From positions 1 through 64,000 of the forward strand of contig JAUJYZ010000177.1 in the NCBI GenBank assembly GCA_033675265.1: a DNA stretch of 64,000 bases, in the 5' to 3' direction. Each line of letters starts with the position of its first letter. The stretch's first letter is position 1. A model generated the notes under the pieces. That model searched no databases. It worked only from the letters and a program-made list of their open reading frames with translations, and was not told the DNA's origin. A program made the translations under genes and the position numbers. Shown here piece by piece: positions 26,830-38,277 of this stretch. Origin of the DNA: Actinostola sp. cb2023 (Eukaryota; Cnidaria; Anthozoa; Actiniaria; Actinostolidae).

Positions 26830-27778
26830 TCGATCATAATCAGTATCTAAGCCTACTCCCCGGGCTTGACACAGCGATATTTGTGAGAGCCAAAGGTTTC
26901 TTGTCAACGTATTTGTTCCCTGAAAAGTATCGCCGACTGTAAACAAATCCTGTAGAAAATGTACTGATGACATGAAGTTGAAAACGTGGTGTCTGTTTTG
27001 TGGACAATGATATGCACTTCTAAATCCCCCACGTAGCGGAAAGGTGAAATTTAGCGCACTTGGACTCATGGTCCACTTTGCGGTCACCCTTTAGTATTTT
27101 AAAAAACAAAGCCGTTCCCAGAGAGTGGCAAGTAGGTGATATAATGACTGCCCTCTAAAACTGTCAAAAATATGAATTACAAAAAATCTTTTGAAATGGG
27201 ACTGACGTCATTAAAGCCTGTTTTTCACTAGTGACGTCAACATATAAGTGCAAGAAACTTATGCCGGTGTCGGGGGGAATTTCCGCCATTTTGTGCTATT
27301 TTTAGTAACAAAATGGCGGATTTTCAAATTTCAAAAATTCATATCTTTGGATTGAATAACGATATCTAAGATATTATTTCAGTTATTTCTCTAATTTTAC
27401 ATGTTCTTTCAAATGCAATGATTAATTTAGTGTAGTTTTGAATTTCAAAATTCGTTGGCATGTTCTGGACGTCATTTTCCCGCCAAAAATCATAAAAATA
27501 AAAAAATAAAAAAGAATAAGTTTGTTGCCTTGACATATGCTGTCACGTTGCCAAGTTTTATTTTGATTGGATTAAAACTGTAGAAGTTATACAAACGTTG
27601 TCGATTTCGCGTACTTTTTTGACCACCGTATTTGTTATGAAAACCACTCTACTTTCAAATTTAATTTTAGAACAAATACAGAACAAGTTATAGAACAAAT
27701 ACGCCCATATTATGTATTATTCTGACGTTGACACATTAGCATACTGCATGAAACCTGTTTATGACCATAACGTCATTA
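26830..27778. other. Non-coding stretch, no gene recognised
   Basis: Includes two short motifs around TGACGTCA-like sequence (27205-27240) and AT-rich sequence. No supported ORF, RNA or complete repeat was seen. Confidence 0.35.
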
Positions 27779-28065
27779 TATATAGCTAATTGCATAATCG
27801 TTGTCGGGTTGAAAGGCATGAAAGCTATGACCAAAATGAATTCTGGGAAATTAAAACTCTCAAATAACACCGTCAAATCGTCGACCTTTTTATCCAGACT
27901 TGTAGGATCTTAGTTAAATAGCTCATATACCTTCAAAACTACGAGAACATTGAATATATCTGCATGTAATGTGGCTCGTGAACTGATTTCCCATCCATCC
28001 TTGCGGTCTCAGCTTCTATCATTTATGATTTTCAACCCGACAACGATTATGCAATTAGCTATATA
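27779..28065. mobile_element. Foldback element with perfect 36-bp arms
   Basis: 27779-27814 (TATATAGCTAATTGCATAAT...) is an exact reverse complement of 28030-28065. The span is 287 bp with a non-coding loop. The perfect arms suggest a young insertion. Confidence 0.75.
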
Positions 28066-28547
28066 CAGCACCAAAGTAAGTTATATTAAAGTTAAAGTTA
28101 AACTCAGAACAGAACAGCTATCAGAACTTCTTAAACTAAGAACACTTCAATGTAAACTCAGCGACTTATCATCGTGAATCAGTCTAGACACACGCTGCCA
28201 GAATTTTGAACGAACATATAAAAGTGACAAAATATTTGGACATTGTCGCTCAAAAGGGCTTTACAAAGAAGATATAATGTACGTCACTTTGGCAGCTGAA
28301 CCATTCTGGTTGTAATATTAAGCTATAGCTGTGTTGTGGATAGGCGGTTGAAATAAAGTAGAGCATGGTTTGTTGTCTTTATTCACATCAACCTTTTATA
28401 ATAGCTACATTAGGAATGCAATAATTTTCATTACTCTAAATACCATTATCTATAGGAAACAATTGCTACCAAATTATCGATTCCTGTGACCATTTTCCAA
28501 GGAATACTTTTGATGAAAATATATACCTATATACGGTACCAAAGGGA

Positions 28548-28640
28548 GGGGGGGGGGGGGGGGGGGGGGGGGAGGCGAAATCTACGAAGGGGGGCGAAGG
28601 AGGGGGGCGATATCTCCGGAGAATTCGCCCCGGGGAGGAC
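28548..28640. repeat. Poly-G tract and G-rich low-complexity sequence
   Basis: A run of about 25 G (28548-28572) is followed by G-rich blocks GGGGGGCGAAGGAGGGGGGC and then CGCCCCGGGGAGG. Strong quadruplex potential. Overlapping open frames are low-complexity artefacts. Confidence 0.85.
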
Positions 28641-28743
28641 AAATTCACCGGGGAATTCAGAAACCATCAGTTCAAAACCATCACACCTCAAATTAAGGGG
28701 ACTTTCGATTCTTGAGCGCGAAAACAAGATGACAAAGGTTCTT

Positions 28744-28832
28744 CTTAGAACCATCTTAGAACCATCTTAGAACCATCTTAGAACCATCTTAGAACCATCT
28801 TAGAACCATCTTAGAACCATCTTAGAACCATC
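28744..28832. repeat. 11-bp tandem repeat, about 8 copies
   Basis: The unit TTAGAACCATC is repeated perfectly head to tail. Confidence 0.95.
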
Positions 28833-29216
28833 TTCATGACAAGAGCTGCACAGGAGTTCGTATTTGTATAGAAACTGTCAATCACTACGTTAAACGACGG
28901 AATTAGTACTTTGGTTACGTACGTGGAGAGACTGTTACACCTGCTGTATATCGCTTACCATCGACCACAATTCAATTGTTTTGAAATTAAACGGTGTTTG
29001 CATGATAAAATGTAGGTTTCTCCGTGTTATTTTCAGTACGATTACAGTTGTGTGATCCTTGTGTGAGTCATACATCTATTACGTTACGCGACCTAATTTT
29101 AGAACCGCCGCGTAGCGCTATTTAAAACAGAATTTCCACGCTCAAAACAGGTCAGTGAACGGCAAAAATACAATCGAAATCAAAACGTCCTTAGATTTTA
29201 GGGATCTATTACAGAA
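28833..29216. other. Non-coding stretch, no gene recognised
   Basis: Nothing supportable was seen on either strand. Confidence 0.35.
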
Positions 29217-29826
29217 GAAGACGCTCAATGAGCGTAGTCGGGCATTATGACAATGACAGTTGCGTGACGAGGGAGACTATTTTATTTGTGTCAGTGAGCA
29301 TCGATAAAGATCTCTGACTCTTCGAGGTACGTCTGTGGTACGTCTTTAAACGTACTTGAGGTCACTTGAGGTCACATCTTAAATCTAACAGAAGCAGCTT
29401 TTGATTTTTAATCGATAATTCCTTTCTGATTTCGAGATAAATCGAACAAGATCTTTCAATGTATAGGCAGAGACAGCAGATTGGTCGAGCTTTGTCACAT
29501 CATACCGTAGTCTGAATCAACTGGATGTTTAAAAGATACGAAGTTCGGGAAGAATTCTTAAGTCCTTTCATTTGACCGACTTTCCTCTGCGATAACGAAG
29601 AAACCAAAGACGTTATCAGAACCGTCTGACCATGAATATGAACCTCAACTGGACGTTCCAAGTACGTGCTACGGAAGTACGATTCGGAGATTTTTATCTA
29701 TGCTCACCGACACATATATACATAGTCTCCCTCGTCACGCAACTGTCAGTCATTGTCAGGTCCCTCCTCACGCAACTGACATTGTCCTTGTCATAATGCC
29801 CGAGTGTACGCTCATTGAGCGTCTTG
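29217..29826. mobile_element. Long imperfect foldback element
   Basis: The outer ends AAGACGCTCAATGAGCG and CGCTCATTGAGCGTCTT are inverted. Pairing continues inward through GGGCATTATGACAATGACAG, TTGCGTGACGAGGGAGACTA and TCAGTGAGCATCGATAAAGA. The right arm carries a partial duplication of CTCACGCAACTGACATTGTC. Confidence 0.7.
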
Positions 29827-30640
29827 TTTTCTACAATTTTATCCGGCAAATGTCAAAGTCAACTTTATTCATTGCTGGAAGCATTCATGTCATTCATCAA
29901 GGTCACGAACGATGTAGTGTTTATATTTATGGGTTTTTCAGCGTCGTTTATTTAATATGTCCAGTTCGTATTGAAAGAAGCAGACAGGATGTACTTGGAT
30001 GTCCTTGAAAGACAAATCACTGATCCGAGATACAGCCACTGTGGGATCAAATCAATCACGCGAACAATATTAAATCTATTAATACTGCTGCCAATCACCT
30101 TTGATGCCGACCACCACGAGTAGTTTTGTCACCCAATAGGGAGGATCAATAGTGACGAGCATGAAAACTCTATTCTTCACTCAGTTACATTCAGCCTTTA
30201 ATGAATGCTTTCAGTAACAGTAATTATGCATTTATACTGAATTTTAAAAGACTATATTATAGTTTTGACGTCTCTATGGAGACTTGATGTATTTGATTCT
30301 CTTGCATGTGTATTCAACTCTCTAATGGAACTGTTGTTCCTGCTGTTGTATTATGGAATTAATATACATTTTTAATTCATTATTAATTCACATATAATAA
30401 TGTTGAGGAACCACACATTGAATTCACTAGTCGATACATCGCAGCATTTCGAAACGACTAGAAGTAGTCTATTTTTGTCTTGTCTACTGAAAATGATAAA
30501 CATTCCCTTATTTGGCATGGGTCAACGTAGAGATGTGATCGGCTGAATTACTGACGCACACGTTTCCATAGCAACCAACCTTGTGATCAGAATTCCCAGA
30601 ATTCACTGAATGAGTTGCTGCTTGTAAAAACGCCTCAGAA
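29827..30640. other. Non-coding stretch, no gene recognised
   Basis: AT-rich, with no domain-bearing frame. The minus-strand frame 30508-30741 partly overlaps decayed TRIM RING sequence on the other strand and is not considered real. Confidence 0.35.
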
Positions 30641-30649
30641 TCAAACATG

Positions 30650-31135
30650 TAGTCCTTCCTTGCCAAGAACCTTCGACACGATGTACAATGTCGTTGTAAC
30701 GATATACACTGATTGAACCCAAGCTTGTAGAATGTTTCCATACATTTTGTAATGTATCAAGAGAAACGCTGAACTCCGTTGGAGACATCAACATCTAAAG
30801 TGTGCCAAATGTTGCTCTGAAACGTTGCTGGGAAAACTAAGCAGCGTGGAAGACCTACCACCAAGTCCTGTACACGCAAGAATCGTACAAGTCTTGGAGT
30901 TCATAGAAACCGATCAGGTTTGTTCTGTGTCAGCGAGTCATCCCAACTGAAAGAAAAATGAGAAGTGGTGGTAAAATAGAAGTGGAATTCATCCCTCAAG
31001 TAGCTCAGTGGTCAATTGACAGCACAGGTTCAAGTGAACGACAATGCTGTATCTAACAGTCCACTGATGGATGTCAAGCCACAACACATGCATGGAGGAA
31101 ATAGCAGGAGAAGGTTTGTTCTGTCCTCAGCATTG
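30650..31135 (+). pseudogene. TRIM-NHL family fragment 1: RING-like exon plus filamin-repeat piece
   Basis: About 30690-30918 reads as the second half of a TRIM RING domain (CAKCCSETLLGKLSSVEDLPP then SPVHARIVQVLEFIETDQ) and ends CAG|GTTTGT, a plausible donor. From about 30951, ERKMRSGGKIEVEFIPQVA begins a filamin-type repeat. A 4-bp insertion (CAGT) relative to the minus-strand copy at 34.3 kb then shifts the frame. The end, up to 31135, was contiguous with the B-box sequence now at 33203 before the TIR element inserted. TRIM-NHL proteins are RING E3 ligases with B-box, coiled-coil, filamin and NHL modules. Several breaks mark this as non-functional. Confidence 0.65.
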
Positions 31136-33202
31136 CACAGGCAGCCCAACCATTGCTTTTGAGGCTACTAAATAATTCAAAAAATTTTTTTTTTTTGATG
31201 GGCTTGCTGTGGTAGAGCGCGCGCGTATTTATATATTGGGTTCCCTGTGCTGATTAATGTCCTATGTTGGGCTTCCTGTGTGCCTCCTGCGGGATGCGCC
31301 CGCAGCAAATGTGTATATTTAAACAAGGTATGAAACTCGGTCACGTGACAAATACGTTTTTGACCCTAATTTTGTCAATGTGATGTGAAAATTCAATTTT
31401 TCTTCGAATAACTAAACTTTACCGTATTCTCGAAACACTTTGTAAGTGTCAGTCGTCTAACTTCAACGTACGCTGAGAAACTAATTTTTGAAATTTTGAG
31501 CGTCATGGACCGATGTGCGGCGCAAGTAGATGGTGCACTTTTCCGTGAAGTAGTCGGATTTTACCTTCGAGAAGGCATCGACAAGCGCTCGGCAAATCTG
31601 AACGATGTTCTTTTTGGCAAGGTTTTAACATGATATGTTCACTAAACATGAGTCAAAACATCTACAATATACTTTATCTGTTTTCTGTTTTGACTTCTGT
31701 AAAGTATTTGTTTTGTATTTTGATTTTTATCGATTAAAATCTTCAAAATTGACGCATTGTGTTTTTATAAATGCTGAATAGTCTCAATATTTAGTACTGC
31801 ACAACACATTTGCTATCAGTACTTGTACACAAAATGACAAACAAACGTATTTATTTCAACAATAAGTTTACTAGCTTTTTACACACTGTTTTGCCGTTAC
31901 TTTCTGTGCAATTTATTTACTATATTGATCAGTAATAGCATGGAAATAAGCTTAATAACAATGGATAAATATTATACACAAAGGCGACAAGTTGTGAATC
32001 ACTGATCATGACTGATTGAATAGCAAACATCGAAGTTGGAAGCGATACTGAAGCTTACTTACGTTCCCGGTTACGAAAAATACGCCGTTAAAATTACTCT
32101 GTTTCTCTCAGATGATAGTAAGACTTTAATATTTGCTAAATGTGTCGTGCTATTTCAATGACAATAACGAACAACTGTTAATATTTTAGTTCACGGCAGC
32201 TTCACGAGTCCATCGCCATTCATGTCTCCTTCGTCTTCGATGTTGAGTTTGTCTATATTTTGCTCACACTGAGATGGTTTATGCTGTTGGCGTTCCCTTG
32301 TGTCAGAAGAACTATAAGTAAAGTACAAAATTATGTCAAACACTTTCTAGATGAGAGAGTTAGTAATGTTTAAACAGATAAAGTAAAATCAGTCAGTTGA
32401 GAGAGGTTCCTTGTTGAAGTGTATTTCGATCGCTGACAACTACAGTCTACACACTTGTCAAATACTGAAATAGCTCGGCACTGCTCAGTCATAATTTATA
32501 GAAAAAACTGATTTGTTGAGGAGTATTAAGCAGCCCTTCTGCCCTAGTATAGGCAAGTCCTTTCATTAGAGAACATTTAGAGCAATTACTACGTAAAAAC
32601 CATGACAAAAAGTACTTTTAGTTCAGTTTATTTTCAACTGCAAAACTTTCTCACGTGTCGAGCACAACACATCCAAAGTTTCTCAACCATTCAAAATGAA
32701 AAAGGACTACTTTAAAACCGTCGAATTTCTTCTAGATTTACTTAAAGTTGACATGAATTGTGAACTTCTAAACTTACCATGAATAGGGAAAAGAATCCCA
32801 ACGTTTACACCGAAAAAATCAGTCTTTCTTGATATGAACTTCTCTTCCACTCCCCGCCATAATAACGACTTCACCCTGGGTACCCCCCAAGGGCCTGTAG
32901 CGTACGACGACTTCGGCTATTCGGCTCACGGAAAAGTGCACCATCTACTTGCGCCTCCTTGCGCCGACACTTGCGCCGCACATCAGGCCATCACGTGACC
33001 GAGTTTCATACCTTGTTTAAATATACACATTTGCTGCGGGCGCATCCCGCAGGAGGCACACAGGAAGCCCAACATAGGACATTACTCAGCACAGGGAACC
33101 CAATATATAAATGCGCGCGCGCTCTACCACAGGAAGCCCATCAAAAAAAAATTTTGTTTGAATTATTTAGTAGCCTCAAAAGCAATGGTTGGGCTGCCTG
33201 TG
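31136..33202. mobile_element. 2,067-bp TIR element inserted in a TRIM B-box exon (7-bp TSD)
   Basis: The outer ends CACAGGCAGCCCAACCATTG (31136 on) and its reverse complement (to 33202) are part of TIRs of about 212 bp, and AGCATTG flanks the element on both sides (31129-31135, 33203-33209). Within each TIR the motif CACAGGnAGCCCA appears four times in alternating orientation. A second inner inverted block (about 31514-31550 versus 32929-32985) has an indel. No transposase ORF is visible in 31350-32990, so it is non-autonomous. Superfamily is uncertain; a hAT-like origin is possible from TSD size. Confidence 0.85.
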
Positions 33203-34078
33203 AGCATTGTGGCACTGTTTTGACTGCAATCGCTTGTTGTGTGACGAGTGTCTGAACTACCATTCTGTGTTTATAGATAAAGATCACAAAGTCATTTCCT
33301 TGTCGAACTTGGAGAATGTTAAAGACCTTGAGGCGATCCTGACAAGAGAAAGACCTTGAAAAAATCACTGGTAGTCAAAGTTTGTACTTATTCTGCAAAG
33401 ACTGTGAGGTATTGCTCTGTTGGCTGTGCTTGAAGAACGGCCACAAGGGTCATAAAACGTAGACTCTGCAAGAAGTCACCGCCATTCAGAAAGCTCTGCT
33501 CTCTAAAAACCTTGAGGATATTCAGGAGAAGAAAAGAAAAGAAACAACAAGAGGAAATTGCTCTCAAAATAAAAACCGCGGGGAGAAAGCCAAAGAAGAA
33601 GTACAGAAATTGCTGAATGAAATCTAGAGAAGCGTAGCGAAGGCTGAGAGAAATTTGCGTGTAATACGTCACATCACAGCAACACAGGAAAACATCCGAA
33701 ACATCCTTGAAAAGGGACTAGTGAGTGAAATGGTCGACATTCAACAGGAAGATTCCTCCAACAAGTGCACCTACAACCCATTCAAAAGAGAAAATTCAGA
33801 GTTAGTCTTCGACCCCAATAAAGAGCTAAGTCAACAAGTAAACGCTGGACTTGGAAAGTACGACTGTGTTGTAAGTCAGACCCATTGTTGAGTACAATTC
33901 AAGTTGACGGTCATCTAGCTTGAGGCACTGAAGAAAGCCAAGCTGATTGTGGAGACTAAAACGTCTGCAGGAGAACTCAATAACGAACCAACTCAATGTG
34001 GATGTACAGATCAGACCTGAGGATGATGTGAAAGTGGAAGAAAGAAAAATGAGAAGTGGTGGTGAAAATAGAAGTGGG
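33203..34078 (+). pseudogene. TRIM-NHL family fragment 2: B-boxes, coiled coil, start of filamin repeat
   Basis: Reads LWHCFDCNRLLCDECLNYHS at the first B-box (about 33207-33266), then IDKDHKVISLSNLENVKDLE. After a frame break come the second B-box CKDCEVLLCWLCLKNGH (about 33394-33447) and the Lys/Glu-rich BBC coiled coil (EKKRKEQQEEIALKIKTAG). Near 34000 the start of the filamin repeat (NVDVQIRPEDDVKVEERKM) appears and stops abruptly at about 34078. Cys/His ligands of the second B-box are intact, but multiple stops and shifts (for example at 33356-33360 and 33625) break the frame. Confidence 0.7.
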
Positions 34079-34089
34079 ACATGGAGAAA

Positions 34090-34680
34090 ATTAGTAACAA
34101 ATCTCCATCTATGTTGAATACTCTAACACAGTGGGATTTAAAATCTGCTACAGCAATCGTACTGTTAGTCTTATTCACTGCTATACCTCTCAGGTATCCA
34201 GATCCTGTATTGATCAAGGCACTTTTTAACTTAGAATCTCCTGCTATTTACTCCATGTGTTGTGGCTTGACATCCATCAGTGGACTGTTAGATACAGCAT
34301 TGCCGTTCACTTGAACCTGTGCTGTCAATTGACCAGCTACTTGAGGGATGAATTCCACTTCTATTTTACCACCACTTCTCATTTTTCTTTCAGTTGGGAT
34401 GACTCGCTGAAACAGAACAAACCTGATCGGTTTCTACGAACTCCAAGACTTGTAAGATTCTTGCGTGTACAGGACTTGGTGGTAGGTCTTCCACGGTGCT
34501 TAGTTCTCCCAGCAACGTTTCAGAGCAACATTTAGCACACTTGAATATGTTGATGTCTCCAATGAATTCGGCGTTTCTCTTGATACAAGGCTTACTAAAT
34601 GTATGGAAACATTTTACAAGCTCGGGTTCGATTCAATCATTGTATCGTTACACAAGCAACATTGTACATCGTGTTGAAGG
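34090..34680 (-). pseudogene. TRIM-NHL family fragment 3: RING, filamin and first NHL repeat
   Basis: On the minus strand this starts near 34680 with RING-type Cys/His spacing (CCLCNDTMIES, then CFHTFSKPCIKRNAEF and FKCAKCCSETLLGELSTVED). It continues with PPSPVHARILQVLEF and the filamin-like FIPQVAGQLTAQVQVNGNAV, ending in an NHL repeat (YLRGIAVNKTNSTIAVADF then HCVRVFNIDGDLLLIF, about 34205-34093). It is inverted relative to fragments 1 and 2 and breaks off at 34090, where it meets fragment 2 head to head. A stop after the filamin part (TAA near 34254) and the absence of B-boxes indicate a pseudogene. Confidence 0.65.
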
Positions 34681-34682
34681 TT

Positions 34683-34889
34683 GGAGAGGAGAGGAGAGGA
34701 GAGGAGAGGAGAGGAGAGGAGAGGAGAGGAGAGGAGAGGGAGAGAGGAGAGGAGAGGAGAGGAGAGGAGAGGAGAGGAGGAGAGGAGAGGAGAGGGAGAG
34801 GAGAGGAGAGGAGAGAGAGAGGAGAGGAGAGGAGAGGAGAGGAGAGAGAGGAGAGAGGAGAGGAGAGGAGAGGAGAGGAGAGGAGAGGC
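34683..34889. repeat. (GGAGA)n microsatellite, about 207 bp
   Basis: GGAGA pentamers with occasional GGGAGA or GAGAGA interruptions. The arginine/glutamate and leucine/serine frames on the two strands are artefacts. Confidence 0.95.
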
Positions 34890-36335
34890 TTTATTAACTG
34901 ATTTAAAAATAATTTGGCCGTGGTATGCAGTTTTAAAATCTGTTGACTTGCTGAAAATCTGTTGACACGTGAAAGTATTAAACATAACTTCAAAAAATTA
35001 GAGAATGTATAGGTAGAAATTCCACTTCGGAGACAATTATATCGTTTTACTTGGGAAAAGGGGTTAGTGAGATCGGGATTTAGCGAGCTGAAATAATGCG
35101 AAGTCGATCAGTTCGATCGATGTTCTATATAATTGGTGCAAAAGGGGGATCACCCCGACTGAAATAATTACAGTTTCAATCAACGCTTTCTCATACTCAG
35201 CACTGATAGCATAAGAACTGCTGCTTTTTTGATTGTGATCTCAAGTATGTTAAGGCCTGGGTCAGGGGTAAAATCGATAAAATTACTAAACAGATAACTG
35301 ACTGAATGGATTCTTAGCTGATGATCTCACCAATGCATTGTACGGCTGGTTCAACTGCCCGTCCTCGGAAATATTTGCGTTCGTTCCAACGCGATGGTCT
35401 TCCGTTGTCGCTATCAAAACGGATTTTTGGACCGTTCTAGCGATATCTAGGACTCGTTCAAGACAGCAAAATAGTCCAACATCTGCATCTAACTTTTTCA
35501 TGTAAAATATACTTGAAGCTAGCAAGCCATTGTGAAGTCACTAGAGCTCGCGCGCATAACAATTCCACAGGGTGACCGTGAAGGTGACCATTGGCGTGCG
35601 CAGTCAACACTCGATTCCCACATCAATGATACTTTATGTTAAATTTATGTTGCTTTGTTGCACTTTGAGAATCTAGCTATTAGAGAAAGCAAAAAGGGAG
35701 ACATGAATAAAGTGCAAAATCAATCCATCGAAACACGGTATTCAAACAACGGAATCAAATATAAAGCGCAAACACTAAAACAACTCTAGTATTTGGACTA
35801 ACATTTTAGAAAATTCTTAAGGTGGCCCACGCCCATTTCTTTGAACGATGGGTCTCATTTTTAATCGATGATTTGAGCAGCAAAACGTTAACCGATTTCG
35901 GATATTTTTCAGTCATCCTGATAATCAGGTATTCATAAATTTCATAAAAAGCACAATTTAATTTATTGCCAATAAAGACAACATTTGTTGAGTTGCAATC
36001 GATATTGAAACACTCCATTTTCAGAGAAAATGCTAATTTTTTCCAAATTCCATGATGGATTTTTTTTTAGATTACCTCAAACAAGTATACAAGTGTCGGA
36101 AGGATTACTGGTACCAAGTTTCAAGAAAATCGATATCCGTACCTTGGAAAATGCTTCACAAGCGATGATAATTGGCGATAGCCAATCAGAAACTATTATA
36201 TATAATCGTGCTACTTTGCTGGGGGTCCAGAAGTAGGATTCTTGCACTGATGCGCAGACGGACTTAACCGTGGTTCAGTTTGGATGCGAGCGCAGGCTAT
36301 GAAATGTCCGCAGTATTAAAGTGCATATCATATCA
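34890..36335. other. Non-coding stretch, no gene recognised
   Basis: About 1.4 kb. A 79-codon minus-strand frame at 35286-35525 is the only frame of note, with no recognised domain or supporting splice context. Confidence 0.35.
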
Positions 36336-36336
36336 G

Positions 36337-36460
36337 GCTAATTACGTCACCGAATTAGCATATCACGATTTCAAACCTTTATAACTCGCAAATGCGAAGC
36401 TCAAATCACAAAATACTGAACCATCCCACTATTCACTTCATATGTAATCGATTTTAAAAA
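36337..36460. repeat. Dispersed repeat arm, related to the element at 59.3-59.7 kb
   Basis: ACGTCACCGAATTA..., GCGAAGCTCAAATCACAAAA and CTGAACCATCCCACTATTCA are shared almost identically with 59570-59665 and, inverted, with 59302-59400. Only one arm is present here. Confidence 0.75.
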
Positions 36461-37007
36461 TAAACGAATAAGCAGCTGATATGCACTTTAAACGGCGACC
36501 ACAGTCAATGTTCTTTCCTCGAATAACATGAAAAAATGGCAGTCACAAACGGCCACAAAAAAGTGACACAAGCTTGGAGTCATACAACGAGCGGCCATCC
36601 TTCGAGCAGTTTTCAGAGATGTCAGTCGCGCTGAGGGATTTTATGCCAGAAGACCGTCAGTTGGTTCTTCGTCCTGCCACTGAATTCAGAAGTCGTTCAT
36701 CCATCCATGCATTTTGCCAACTCCGCAATCTGGGAATTATTTCATGAGTGGCGTCCATTCAGGGAAATGTACATGTGATCAATCGACCGTTGCATTTCAG
36801 TCACAGAGTTTTTCTCCACTGAGAGCTTAGCACCTCTCTTTTGCAAGTCCATCAACTAGCTCATGGTCTCTTCTTCAACCCGGCAGATGGCCGGGCCGAG
36901 CGTGCCCAATATGAGATATCGCGGAGACTTCTGCTTTATTTCTGCTAGAATTCTTGATCCTGTAAAGGCTTCATTACACGCTAATGACTTTTTTCTCTCT
37001 CCATAAG

Positions 37008-37136
37008 ATGAACCGTTCTACTCGTTCTAGCAGCCCGAAATGGATTGCCTTCTTGAATCGTAGTTCAGCGCAGATCATCATAGAGACATGTGCGTTTGTC
37101 TCGATTGGAGTGACTTCCATTAGCGGAAATCTCCTG
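37008..37136 (+). pseudogene. Class A GPCR first exon: N-terminus and TM1
   Basis: ATG at 37008 opens 43 codons: MNRSTRSSSPKWIAFLNRSS (two N-glycosylation sequons), then a hydrophobic segment ETCAFVSIGVTSISGNLL ending in the TM1 hallmark GNLL. A splice donor G|GTACGT follows at 37137. An intron just after the TM1 Asn motif is common in cnidarian rhodopsin-class receptors (my recollection). The matching remainder (TM2-TM6) is not present downstream, only TM7, so the receptor is broken in this window. Confidence 0.65.
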
Positions 37137-37734
37137 GTACGTTAGGGATCTCTCTAGATCCGCCCCTGGTTTCTCTACGTACGTTTACTCATGAGTACTG
37201 TAAGCGGTATGCTTTAAATTGAGAAACGGCTTAGGCTTAGTGATGGCAAGATCTGTAGATCTGTTAAAATCGGTAGAGCATTCCTAGTATGCGTTTACTG
37301 CTTAACAAAAGTGGAAAGCATTGCAGGATGATATAGCGTGATGAGTGACCAATTTAATAATCTTGCTTTTGTGAATCATTATCAACAACCATTGGCCTCG
37401 ACTCATCTCCGCGAGTCCACGAAAGGTCGAACTTATGTAACGTGGCAAGTAAACACCTTTGGGATCTAGCGTATTGGTGTCCGCTTATTACGGGAGGTTA
37501 ACAAAAATCATTAGGAAAGGGGAGGGAGCTAATTAAAAAGCGATCCAAGGTTATTTGTATTATTTTATATTTTTAGATCTGAATTGTATGCAGTTACTTT
37601 CTCAAATAGAAGCTTACAATTATGTTCTCTTTTATGCTCATCCAGTTCATGTTTACTCTATCATGTTCAGTTGAATTACAAGGAAGACAATACAGAGAAT
37701 AATAAACAACAATATCCCATAATTGGATTTTTTA

Positions 37735-37850
37735 TAGTTTTTTCCGCTTTCCGCGTTTTACCGACATTCCTTTTTTTACCGACTTTCCGCTTTCCGCGTT
37801 TACCGATTTTCCGCTTTCCGCCTTTCCGTTTCCGCGTTTTACCGCGACCC
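37735..37850. repeat. Degenerate pyrimidine-rich repeat
   Basis: Imperfect copies of TTTTCCGCTTTCCGCGTTTA and ACCGAC lie directly before the GPCR TM7 segment. Confidence 0.6.
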
Positions 37851-37854
37851 GTAC

Positions 37855-38021
37855 TCGGGAGTTATAACAAGAGCCTACCACATCATGTTACCATCATTTT
37901 ACCGTTCAGCATCGCCAGCAACTGTGCGATTAACCCCTTGATATATGGAGTTATGAACCCTGCATTCAGACGGGAGTACATCGAGATACTAAGTAGCGTT
38001 ATACATCGAATTCATAAATGA
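37855..38021 (+). pseudogene. Class A GPCR last segment: TM7 and C-tail
   Basis: Reads PHHVTIILPFSIASNCAINP then LIYGVMNPAFRREYIEIL and stops at 38019-38021. NPLIY is the TM7 NPxxY motif, and PAFRREYIEIL is the helix-8 region. It lies 0.7 kb after the TM1 exon in the same orientation. The sequence immediately upstream (about 37735-37850) is a degenerate CTTTCCGCGTTTTACCGA-type repeat, not TM2-TM6. This looks like an internal deletion or replacement. Confidence 0.7.
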
Positions 38022-38271
38022 AAATGTATGTTTAAAGAAGCAGAAACAAATTGTACTGGAAAGACTTTAGTTTGTCCAACTTGTCTACAGGGCATTTCTT
38101 CTTCGAGAGCAATGACGTCAGTCTGGCGCGGGTTTTAAAACATCTTAGGATGTTCCCCACCCCTCTACTCTGGGGCTCCCCACCCTCAACCTTGGGTATT
38201 GACATTGACATGTGCATAATACAATAACAGTAGTAAAAATCGAGCTTGGTCTTCAAAAACTTTGAACAATA

Positions 38272-38277
38272 TTTATT
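38272..38277 (-). terminator. Candidate polyadenylation signal (AATAAA) of the pericentrin-like gene
   Basis: AATAAA on the minus strand (TTTATT on plus), with overlapping A-rich copies to about 38281. It lies about 0.47 kb downstream of the proposed terminal coding exon. It could serve the gene above; the region 38282-38749 would then be 3' UTR. Inference only. Confidence 0.35.

Noticed and set aside
28466..28770. Pro- and Gly-rich ORFs
   Set aside because: Translation of the poly-G/poly-C tract on both strands.
30990..31040. tRNA-like A and B boxes (TAGCTCAGTGGT ... GGTTCAAGTGAAC)
   Set aside because: The same bases are filamin coding sequence (PQVA...QVQVNG) and are matched by the inverted TRIM copy; resemblance is chance.
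34496..34993. Arg/Glu- and Ser/Leu-rich ORFs
   Set aside because: Produced by the GGAGA microsatellite.
35286..35525. 79-codon minus-strand ORF
   Set aside because: No recognisable domain, no splice partner and no codon or composition signal strong enough to call a gene.
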